Positions 45,001 through 56,201 of a DNA stretch of 56,201 nt are shown here, in pieces (the stretch's first letter is position 1; every line of letters begins with the position of its first letter). The stretch lies in NCBI GenBank assembly GCA_015069485.1, contig SVIM01000009.1:1-56201 (forward strand), read 5' to 3'. Under the pieces are notes generated by a model. It did not search any database and was not told where the DNA came from. It worked only from the letters and a program-made list of their open reading frames with translations. The DNA is from Clostridiales bacterium. Its GTDB lineage: Bacteria; Bacillota; Clostridia; Christensenellales; Borkfalkiaceae. Both the position numbers and the translations under genes were made by a program.

Positions 45001-48000
45001 AATAAAATGGTTAATACGTCTTTAAATTGCATTAAAAAAAGCTTTAAAAGCGAGATTTTTTTGCTTGTTTGAACGGTGTTTTTGCCGTAAATTTCAAGGC
45101 GCTTTTGCGATTCGCCGGGGGATATTCCCCCCTTATTTGAAGCCAACGCCTTAAGCGCCACGTCTGCGCTGTCAAAACAAAAGCTTTGCATAATCCCTCC
45201 TGTGTCTATGCTAATACTTGCACTATTTTCTTTAATATTAATATTAAAAACGCAAATGGGTTATGTATAAGAAAAAAATTTAATAACGCAAAAAAAACGC
45301 CTAAAGGGCGTTAACCCTTTAGGCGTTAATTAATTTTTATTAAGGCTTTACTTCTACGTTTAAAAACGCTTCGTGATTGACGAATTCGCTTATCTTCATA
45401 TCGAATCCCCTAGCAAGCGCGTATAGCGTTACAAGATTTATGCTTTTAGCAAGCTTTTTATATAAGCTAGCCATCGTCCCTGCAGGAATTGCAGACTTTT
45501 CAATTAGCTGCCTTTTCGTCATATTTCTTTCTCTTAAAAGCTCTTCAATTCTTATTAGCACTGCTTCGGTAATCGTCATTTTTATTCTCGCTATAAATAT
45601 TTTGCACTTTTTTTAAAAGTTTGCAAGTATATTATAACACACAACAAATGCTAATCGCAACAAATAATAAGCAAATATACAAATTTTACTATTATTAATT
45701 TTAACCATTTAAAGCGTAGAATCGATATAATTGCAGTATTTAACACTTTCCATCGCGTCCTTACAGTATTCGTCTGCGCAAATTTGCAAAGCGTAATCCT
45801 TGGTTAATACCGCACCACCCACCATTATTTTTACTTGGGGGCACTCCTTTCTTAAAAGCTTAACCGTGCTTTCCATATTAGCGACGGTCGTCGTCATCAA
45901 GGCGGAAAGCCCAACGATATGCGCCCCAACGGCTTTCGCCCTTTGCACAACCGCTTCAGGCTCGACGTCCTTTCCTAAATCTATAACCTCAAAGCCGTAA
46001 TTTAAAAGCAAGGCTTTAACGATATTTTTGCCGATATCGTGAATATCTCCCTTAACCGTCGCAATAACTATTTTTGCCTTTTTACTATTTGCGCCTTCGG
46101 GGAATTTTGATTTTATAACCTCAAACGCAGCCGCCGCGGCCTCTGCGCTCATTAAAAGCTGCGGTAAAAACAGCCTTTTTTCTTCAAATCCTTCGCCGAC
46201 GGTGTTTAGGGCAGGCACGATTTTTTGGTTAATAATATCCAAGGGGGAAGTGTTTTTTAGCAACGCTTCAGTAGAGTGCAACGCGCCTTCCTTTAAGCCC
46301 TTTACAATGCAGTATTCCAAGGTGTTTTCCGCTGACGGAGCCGTGGCGCTTTGCGCGCTTTGCGATTTAATATCTACCGTTTTTGACTGAGCGTATTTTA
46401 TGTATTCCAAGCAGCTTTTATCGTAACCGAAAAGGGCGCAATAGCTTTTATAGGTTTTTATCATCTCTTCGGAATTAGGATTTATAATCGCCGCCGAAAG
46501 CCCAGCATTTAGCGCTGCGGCAAAAAAGGTTGAGTTAATAAAATCGCGGTTAGGCAACCCAAACGATATATTAGAAACGCCTAAACAGGTATTTACCCCC
46601 ATACTATGCCTTAAATAATGCAAAGATTCTATCGCTACCCTTGCCGCCGTACAATCTGCGCTTACCGCCATCGCCAAGGTATCGAACACTAAATCGCACT
46701 TTTCAATTCCGTACTTTTCCGCCTCGGCTATAATTCTTTTGGCGATTTCTATTCGCCCTTCAAAGGTTGCGGGAATACCGCCCTCGTCCAAGGTTAAGCA
46801 AACCACGACGCCACCGTATTTTTTTACCAAAGGGAAAACGGCGTCCATAGATTCCCTTTTACCGTTTACTGAATTGATTAAAGGCTTGCCGTTGTAGTAT
46901 CTTAAAGCTCTTTCCATCGCCTTCGCGTTGGAGGTATCGATTTGCAAGGGAAGGTTAGAAACGGCTTGAATTTCGCAAATGGTATCCGTTAAAACGCTAA
47001 CCTCGTCAATTTCGGGCAAGCCTAAATTTACGTCTAATACGTGCGCTCCCCTTTCTTCTTGCGAAACGGCTTCGTTTAAAATATATAAAATATCTCCGCT
47101 TTTAATTGCTTCCTTAAGGCGCTTTTTGCCCGTAGGGTTAATTCTTTCGCCTATTAAAACGGGTGCGTTGCCAAGCTCGACCGTGTGGGTGTAGGAAGAT
47201 AATACGCACAAGCCCTTTTTACTAATTTTTTTATATGAAATTTGTTTGGTTTTGTTAATTAATTCGGCTATATATTGGGGTGTAGTGCCACAACAGCCAC
47301 CCAAAACGGTCGCTCCCTCAAGCGCGATTTTTTGCATATCCTCGCCAAATTTTTTACTGCTTATATCAAAGGTCGTTTTGCCGTCAACAATGGTAGGAAG
47401 CCCTGCGTTCGGCTTAACGATTATTGGCGTGGACGAGCATTTTACCATCCTTTTAACGATAGGAAGCATCTTTTCGGGCGCTAAAGAGCAGTTAAGCCCT
47501 AACGCGTCTACCCCAAGCCCTTCTAAAAGAGCAACCACGGCTTCGGGGGAAGAGCCCGTCATCGTCTTTTGATCTTCACCAAACACGCAGGTTGCGAAAA
47601 TAGGGAGATTACAGCCTTCCTTTGCGGCGATAACGGCGGCTTTAAGCTCGTAAATATCGTTCATCGTCTCTATTAAAATAAGGTCAACGCCTGCCGATAC
47701 ACCCGCATATATAGTGCGTTTAAACGCATTTACAGCGTCTTCAAACGCCAAATCTCCAAGTGGCTTTAGCATCTTGCCGAGCGAGCCGATATCTAACGCC
47801 ACGAACTTATTATTAAATTCTTTCGCAACGGCCTTTGCGTTGCTTACTGCTGCAAAAACGAGCTCTTCAACCCTATCGCCAAGCTTAAATTGATTTGCGC
47901 CAAAGGTATTAGCGCACACAACGTCCGCCCCCGCCTCGTAATAGGCGCGGTGTATGGCGCGGATTTCTTCGCTATGCGTTAAGTTCCACTCTTCGGGCAG

Positions 48001-51000
48001 CTCGCCGATTTTTAAGCCCCTTTCCTGCAAAAGAGTACCGGTGCCACCGTCTAAATATAATATTGAATTGTGCAATTTTTCAATTAAGTTCATAATATTT
48101 TTTCCGTAATATTTACTTAAACGCTTCCGTCGCTTACGCTACCGTCGCTAAAAACAGGGCTTTGCCCTTAAGGCACAGAGCTTTTACAACGACGTTTTTC
48201 CAGGTAAAGGCAACTGCCTTTGCCATTTAAGAGCGTATGCCAACTATCGCCGTTACGGTTTTTGCGGGCGTTATAAAAAAGTTATCCGAAAGTGTGACGG
48301 CAAGGTTCTTTTCAAGCGAAAGGGCGGCAAATATGTCGCGTTGAAGGGATAAATTCAAGTCGCCGTACCCACAAGAAAAGCGTGGCTTGCAAGCGCCGAA
48401 TTGACTGACGATTTCTTCGTTTACCCAATCGCAAATCTGCTCTACGGCGGCAGAGCCGATAGCCTGCAAAACCGTTGCCTTGGAGGGGGAAATTTTGCCG
48501 TATTTTAAAATAAGCCTGTCTATTCCTGCGCCAACGGTTGCTGCAAAGAGCGCGATTTTTTTACAGCCTTGCAAATTTTTTAATAAATCACGGCTTCTAA
48601 CTTTGGCAAAGCCAAGGTGCAAAAATTCGCCTTCAACTTCGACTTCAAACACCTTATAAACTGCTTTGCCCCCTATATATGGCGTAGCTAACGCAATACA
48701 CTCGTCGATTAACTCGTCTAGCTCCTTTGAAATTTCGCCTTTAATTTTTAGGTATTTTACAACCTCGCCTTTATTTACCTTAAATGGCGCAAGCGTTAAA
48801 ATTTTCATAATATGTCACAAAGATTATCTTTGATTTTTTTAGCGATTTCAGGCTTATTCATAGAATATACGTGCACCGCCCTAACGCCGTTTGCGTAAAG
48901 GTCGATAATTTGTTCGGTTGCGTAAGCAATTCCCGCCTGCATCATAGCAGAAGGCTTTTCGCCAAACTTATCAATAATTCGCTTAAACCTTGTGGGAAGC
49001 GTTCCGCCGGAAAGCGCCATCATCCTTTTAATTTGCGCCGCGTTAGTAACGGGCATAATGCCGGCAATTATAGGCACGTAAATGCCTGCGTCGCGCACCT
49101 TTGACAAAAAGCTGTAATATAGGTCGTTATCAAAAAACATTTGCGTAGTTAAAAAATCGCAACCTAAATCAACCTTCATTTTTAAATGCTCGATATCGGA
49201 AAAAAGCGTAGCGCTTTCGGGGTGACCTTCAGGGTAGCACGCACCACCTATGCAAAAGCCACCGAAATCGGCAATTTCCTTAACCAAGTCGCTAGCATAT
49301 TTATATTGCAAATTGCCCGAAAAATTTTGAGGAATATCACCGCGCAGGGCTAAAATATTTTTAATGCCCATTTCCTTTAATCTTCCCAAAACCATTAAAA
49401 CCTGCTCTTTAGTGGAAGAAATGCAAGAAAGGTGAGCAAGCGGAGTTATGCCAAAGTTTTTAATTCTGTTAACTATGTCAACGGTGAAATCGCTAGTACC
49501 GCCACCTGCGCCGTAGGTTACGCTTATAAAATCGGGCGAAAGGCTTGCTATTCCGTCAACCGCAGTTTGCACGCTTTCGTAGTTTGCCCAAGTTTTAGGA
49601 GGAAATACCTCGAAGGAAAGAACCTGTTTTTTTAAATTTAATATTGCGGGAATTCTCATAATTTTTTCCTATTATTTTATATTTATATTTTACCACAACG
49701 CCTAAAAAATTACAATAAAAAATTAAAGCTTTTTTACGTTAATTACGTTTGCCTGTATTTTAATTTATTGAATATCGTTCAATTTATATGGTTTTTATTA
49801 AATTATTCCTTATATTTATAATAAATTGATATTTTTTGTTTAGCAAAATTAATTTATTTTTTGCCTTGTAATAAAATAATCGCGCCAAGAATCGTTTAAA
49901 TATTTTTTATAATTTAAAATATTAACCTCGTTAGGGGCAACCTTATGCAAGCTGTCCCAGCTTATAGGCATAGAAATAAAAGCCCCGTCCTTTGCCCTTA
50001 ACGAATAAGGAGCAACGCAGGTAGCGCCGCTTGCATTGCGAAGATAATCTACAAAAATTTTGTTTTTTCGCTCTGCCTTTCTTACGTTCGTGGTAAAAAG
50101 CGTTTGCCACTTACCTTCTAAAATTTGCGCAATATTTTTAGAAAAATTGTAAAAGCTATCCCAATTACTGCTCTTTTTAAAGGGCACTAAAATATGGTAA
50201 CCCTTTCCCCCGCTCGTCTTTAAATAGCTTTTAAGGCTTAACGCGTCCAGCACCGACTTTACGCACAAAACGGCATCACGCAGTTGGTTTAGCGAAAGGT
50301 CCTCGTCAGGGTCCAAATCAAACACCATCACGTCGGGGCAATTAATTTTTTTAACCTTACTGCCCCAAGGGTGAAATTCTATCGTGCCCATTTGCGCTTG
50401 GTACAAAAGCTGCCTTTGATTTTTAATATAAAAAAACTCCTTGCCGTTGTAATTAAAGGCTTCCACTTCCCTATCGTTTGCAACGTGCTTTTTAAAAAAT
50501 CTTTCTCCGTCAATTCCGTCGTGACACCTTATAACGCTTAAAAGCCTTTCCTTAATATGCGGCAGCATTTGCGCCGAAACTTCTAAATAATAATTAATCA
50601 CGTCTATCTTTTTAATTTTTTGGTTAGGGTAAATTATTTTTTCCGGGTTGGTTATTTTAAATTCTTTAATCACGCTCGTTCACCTTTAATCCTTTAAGCT
50701 TTTCGTTTAAAAATTCAATGGCGTATTTGTCGTCAATTTTAATCGCAATCCAATTATTTTCCTCCGCTTTAACAAGCGTCCACGCCCCACAAAGCTTTTC
50801 GCCGTTTAAAATAAATTTAATTTGCCCTTGCTTTAAGCCCTTACTTATGCTTTTAATCGGCAAATATTCGCCCTTATCAAAAATTTCCACCGTGCCCGCG
50901 CCGTAATTTCCCTTTGGAATTTCCCCTTCAAAATTTATATAGTCAATAGGGTGATCCTCCACCTTAACGGCAAGCCTTCTAACATTTTCATCTGCAGAAA

Positions 51001-54000
51001 GCCCCTTGGGCACCGCCCAGCTTAGCAATACGCCGTTATGCTCTAAGCGTAAATCGTAATGGTCGCGCCTAGCCCTATGAAACTGAATTACAAACCGCCT
51101 TAGCTTGCTTTTTTCAATTTTGCCCTTAGGCTCTATCGTGCTATTAAAATTGCGCTTTTTATTATATTCTTTAAGTCCCATACGATTAGTATTGCAAATT
51201 TTTCAACTTTTTAGCAAACGGATTTAATTTTATGCTATATTTAGCAAAATGACGCTAAAATTGCAAATTACCCCCATAGTATGCTTGAATTAACGGCTAA
51301 TATACGAAAAAACAAGGCAACCCGCTAACGCGGTTTGCCTTGTTAAATAATAGCCATATTAATTTGTAATTTTTGCAATTACCCCCATAATATACGCCAA
51401 CTAACGAAAAAATTATTCCTCTTCGTCAAATTCGTGGTCGTGCTCGTCCCCGTGGGGTTCGGGGAATTTCGACTTATCGTATTCAATGCCGTTTCTATCG
51501 TAATAATTTTTAATCGCCGAACGAATAGCTTCTTCAGCCAACACGGAGCAGTGCATCTTGTGCGCGGGAAGACCGTCCAACGCCTCTGCAACGGCCTTAT
51601 TCGTAAGTTCTAACGCTTCCTTAATAGTCTTGCCCTTAATCATTTCCGTCGCCATCGAAGAAGAGGCAATCGCACTACCGCATCCGAAGGTATTAAACTT
51701 TACGTCAACGATAATATCGTTTTCAATTTTTAAATAAATTTTCATAATATCGCCGCATTTTGCGTTGCCAACTTCGCCAATGCCGTCGGCGTTATCAATT
51801 TTGCCAACGTTGCGGGGATTTGTAAAATGGTCCATAACCTTTTCGCTGTAAAGTGCCATAATTTTTTCCTTTATTAATTATTTTTTTGCATTAATTAAGC
51901 CATATATAGGGGGCAACGCTTACGGTTGCTTACCCCTTAAGGTGAATTTACGGCGTAACCGCCTTTACTTTTCGCCTTATAAAGTTATATAAGATGGGGG
52001 CGTTCACCCTTTTCCAACTGCTCCCACACGGGCGAGATGTTGCGTAAATATTCAACGACCTTAGGTACTTCTTGAATAATGTAATCAACGTCCTCTTCCG
52101 TGTTCTCTTCGGAAAAAGAAATCCTTAAAGAGCCGTGAGCAACCTCGTGAGGAAGCCCCAACGCCAAAAGCACGTGAGAAGGATCTAACGAGCCGGAAGT
52201 GCAAGCAGAGCCGGAGGAAGCACAAATACCCTTTGCGTCTAATAAAAGAAGCAAGCTTTCCCCCTCAATTCCTTCAAAGCAGGTATTCACGTTACCGGGA
52301 AGACGGCAAAGCCTATCGCCGTTAAGCTTGGAGTGGGGAATTTTTAAAAGCCCTTCAATAAGCTTATCACGGAGCGCCGTAAGCTTTTTTGCGTTTTTTT
52401 CCATATTTTCAACGGCAATTCTTAACGCCGCCACCATACCTGCAATAGCCGCTAAATTTTCGGTGCCGGCACGCTTACCGCGCTCTTGCGCACCGCCTTC
52501 AATAAGGTTTTTAAGCGCAACTCCGCGCCTGCAATATAAAAATCCAACGCCCTTAGGACCGTGAAATTTATGGGCGGAAACGGAAAGCATATCGATATTT
52601 TGCTCTTTAACGTTAACGGGGACGTGCCCAACAGCCTGCACGGCGTCGGTATGAAAAATTACCTTTTTCGCCCTACAAACCTCGCCTATTTCCTTAATGG
52701 GAAGAATTGTTCCCACCTCGTTATTAGCAAACATAACGGTAACCAAGGCAGTATCGGGGCGAATAGCTTCCTCCACCTGCTTGGCAGTTATAAGCCCGTT
52801 GCAATCCACGGGAAGATAGGTTACCTCAAACCCTTCCTTTTGCAATCTTTTCAAGGTGTGTAAAACTGCGTGATGCTCGAAATTAGTGGATACTATGTGG
52901 CGTTTACCCTTAATTTCACCAAGCATTGCAGCAGAGCGAATAGCTTGGTTATCCGCCTCGCTTCCGCCTGAGGTGAAGTAAATTTCCCTTTGCTCCGCGC
53001 CGATAAAATTAGCAATTTTCGCACGGAAATTTTCCAATTCTTCCTTTGCAATTTGCCCAATACTATGAAGCGAAGAAGGATTGCCGTACACCTCTTTAAA
53101 ATAAGGAGCCATAGCGGCAATAGCTTCGTCGCACATTGCCGTAGTCGCAGCATTGTCGACGTAAATAATTTTTTTGCTTTCCACTTTAATTTTGCCTTTT
53201 TTAATTCCTACTTTTTTAGTATGATATTATTATAAAAATTAATTCCTACTTTGTCAATAGGAATTAAATCAAATTTACAATTATTTATACAAATTTAATT
53301 AATTCAACCCTGCCCACACCCACCGTAAAATATAGGCGGGCGCGATTAAAAAATCGCGCCCGCCCTTGCAATTTTGCCCGTTCCAAAAAGTTACAATTTT
53401 TTTTAAAATTTATTTTTTTGTTTTTTGTTTAAACATATGTTTTTTGTGTTATAAATAAATCGTAAACGTTTGTTTGTATGTTTGAGGCCTCTTATTTACA
53501 CAAATAGTTTAAAAATTTATAAAAAAAGGTGTTTTAATCATGAATAAAAAATTAATTAACAAAATTTTAGAAAAGCTTAAAACGGAGCAAGCTGAGCAGT
53601 TAAATAAAAATGGCAATTTAAATGCTGACCAACAATCTAACGGCAACGCTTCTTCCGTAACCTCGGCAGAGCAACTCTCTGCCACAGCCGCAGAAAATAT
53701 GGCAAACCCTACTTCTGCGGGAACTAATAATACCGTAGCAACAACTTATAACTCTGCAGTACGAACTTATAATTTAGGTACAAGCAATGCTTTAACAATA
53801 CAAACCTTTACGTCGCCACAATTTGGCGGCGCTGGTACTTGGGCTTTTAATACCCACGCGTATGCAGGAAAATATGGTAATAAATTTTATTATTCTGTTT
53901 GTACTATAGACGTAGCTGCTTTAGCCCAATTTTTAAACGTTTCTACCGAAGCTATTATTTATAATAGCACGCTTTATTTTGAAAATTTTGTAGTAACAGG

Positions 54001-56201
54001 CGAAAACGTGGCTAGGTTTTTCAATGCTAGCAATAGAGCTTTTAATCTTGTAGGCAGTAATACTGAAACTATTCAATTAAATATTTCAGATTTTTACAAC
54101 CACTCAACTGGCTTTGTAGAATTTGCAGTTCTACCTGCCAATCCAAACGTACAAGGCTATTTTCATTTTATACCTACGTCTATGAATATAGTTTACCCCG
54201 TAGTTTCAAGTATAGCAGTAACCACGCCGCCCAATAAAACCTATTATCTTGTAGGTGAGAATTTTAACCCCACAGGTATGGTTGTAAAAAAAGTATTTTT
54301 TGACGGAACTTCTGAGGTAATTCCGAATAATGAGTTGACTATCCCTAATACTTTATCAGTAAATGATACTCAAATGCAAATTACTTACAACAGTATTTAT
54401 TCAACTACCCTTAACCTTTCGTTAGTACAAAAATTTACTTATACTCATCCAACGTCACAAGAGCAAACAATGGATATTTACGTCCCTGTGGGATTAACGC
54501 AAGACGTTCCTGCCGTTATAACCATCCACGGCGGAAACTGGTGCGGTGGGGGAAGAAGTCATTACGATTATATGACTGAATTTTTAACCCAAACCTGTGG
54601 TTGCGTTCACGTTAATATGGATTATAGGTTGACTACGGGACAATATACGGAAGATGGTACCACTTATGTTGATATGCTTGCAGATATTAATGGCGTTATA
54701 TCTTATATTACAAATCAAACTATAGCTAGCGCGTACCATATTGATACTGAAAAAATAGCATTAATGGGGCATAGCGCAGGCGGGCATTTAGCATTATTAT
54801 ATGCGTACAAGGCTGCCACTGGAGACAAGATAAACGGGTTAAATATGCACCCTATATCTTTAGTAATCTCTGAAGCAGGGCCTACTAATTTCACGAAGGA
54901 GGAAGTGGAAAATTTGCCTCCTAAATTTCAAAACGAAATTTGTGCAATGGCGGGTTTAAGTAACCTTAATGATACTAATGCTCAAAACGCCCTTGACGCA
55001 GTTTCCCCCTACTGCGTAGCGCAGAATTTTAATGCAAATACTGTTATTCCTTACACAATTCTTGCTTATGGGTGCAATATTGAAACGCCAGATATAGAAG
55101 AGTATGATGGAACTAAGGTAGATGGCGACGGGTTAATAGCTATTGCCCCTGCAGAAATGTTGGAGTCGTATTTGGGCAATAATTGCAACCTTAATCAATT
55201 CCCTTATGTTGATCATAACGATTTTGGCGTGGATGAAAACGGTGATATTAAAATGGTCCATCCTAATAATTCTATAGATGAGTTTGGAAACACTACAATT
55301 ATCGGAAATTATTATGACGATATAATTACCCAACTTGCTATGCTAAAAAATCAATAAAATCAAAAGAGGACGCAGTTGCGTCCTCTTTTGATTTGTATAC
55401 CCCTATTCATTTTCCTTATAATTAATATTTATCATATACATATATTCTTCGGGCACTTCCGATTTTTTATATAATAATTTTAAATTAGGGCAATTTTTAG
55501 CGCCATACATTTTTGCGTCATCTGGAAAAATTAACGTTTCTAAACTTTCGCAGTTTTTGAACGGTTCTATATATCCACCAAAACCATAATACCCACCAAT
55601 GCTTACTATAGATATCCCATTTATTCCAGCGGGTATTATTATGTCAACGGGTGTCCCAACGTAGCTATATATCATGTATCCACCAGAAGTATGACTTAAA
55701 TTCAACCCATAGGTTCTATCAATACTCCACCACGTGTACCCGTCAAAATACTCTTCACTTTCAATAAAGTGGGTAATATCTCCACACTCAGTGCAAACGC
55801 CGTTTTCGTCGTAAGGGTGCTTTATGTAAGTTTGTTTTAAACGTGTATGATTACAATATGTACAAATTGTGTTAGTCCAACGTTCTTCACAGTTGCTAAT
55901 TACATCAACTGCGTTTTTATAATAATATGTATGATATGTATGAAGAATAAACCAAGCCTCAGAGCAATAACTGCACTCTGCTATTGAATAATGAGAATTA
56001 GTATCAGCAAACAAATTTGGTCCGTATATAAAATCGTGATTGCAATTTTTACATACTTCGCAGTGGCCTTGTTTATGTAATCCATCACAACGTTTTAAAT
56101 TCCCGCACTCGGTGCAAACCCCGTCCTCGTAAATGTGGTCAATTGTAGGTTTTTCTTCCAATGTAAAAGTTTCCGAACATAACTCGCAAGTAACGTTTAT
56201 T

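Overview
The window is low-GC bacterial DNA from what looks like an uncultured Gram-positive member of the Clostridia, probably gut-associated. The evidence is indirect. Surface proteins are lipoproteins with lipoboxes, and there is no outer-membrane machinery. Shine-Dalgarno sites are purine-rich (AGGAGG type), promoters are sigma-A-like TTGACA/TATAAT with frequent TGN extended -10 elements, and a LexA site is of the Firmicutes type. The gene complement is also clostridial in style: a MetH split from its activation domain, LigD split into separate polymerase and phosphoesterase genes, and a NifS/IscU-type iron-sulfur pair. I cannot name a genus.

Layout. 1-8000: a phage morphogenesis block on the minus strand in P22-like (podoviral) order: a small regulator behind a LexA-like box, then terminase large subunit, an ORF with no recognisable start, portal, scaffold, major capsid, connector and a stopper-like protein cut off by a stop near the window edge. 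A plus-strand secreted SH3-like gene sits inside this block, and a second SH3-like membrane protein follows at 8.2 kb. 9.6-10.3 kb: a metallophosphatase. 10.4-18.1 kb: a 2571-residue lipoprotein with seven His/Cys plus DxNxDG repeats and many beta-sandwich repeats. 18.3-28.1 kb: a six-gene MoxR/DUF58/VWA operon ending in a lipoprotein. 28.6-29.8 kb: a lipoprotein with an RsgI-like domain. 30.1-30.7 kb: six tRNA genes (Gly, Arg, His, Gln, Lys, Lys) behind a consensus promoter. 30.8-37.1 kb: two HTH-membrane regulators, an O-antigen-ligase-like protein, a YhhN-like protein, a DUF1461 protein and a Na/phosphate cotransporter. 37.3-42.5 kb: a tyrosine phosphatase, then a GlmU-like/GlmM/GlmS amino-sugar operon. 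42.5-45.6 kb: a P-type ATPase and a small HTH protein. 45.7-49.7 kb: metF, MetH activation domain, metH. 49.8-51.2 kb: the LigD pieces. 51.4-53.2 kb: iscS-iscU. 53.5-56.2 kb: an esterase-like protein and a partial CxxC/leucine-rich surface protein.

How the genes work together. GlmS, GlmM and the acetyltransferase part of GlmU cover most of the route to UDP-GlcNAc for cell wall synthesis, but the uridylyltransferase domain is missing from the GlmU-like protein. MetF, the MetH core and the separate activation domain form one folate/B12 methionine-synthesis operon. IscS and IscU supply sulfur and scaffold for Fe-S clusters behind a promoter overlapped by a palindrome that looks like a repressor site. 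The MoxR/VWA operon probably matures or assembles envelope complexes.

The most unusual signals are: several genes whose -10 box lies 6-9 bases before the start codon with no Shine-Dalgarno site (apparently leaderless mRNAs); GlmM and one phage ORF lacking a normal start where one is expected; the repeat domain of the giant lipoprotein, which combines Cys/His and Ca-loop-like motifs; and a SOS-linked capsid cassette with no lysogeny genes in view.
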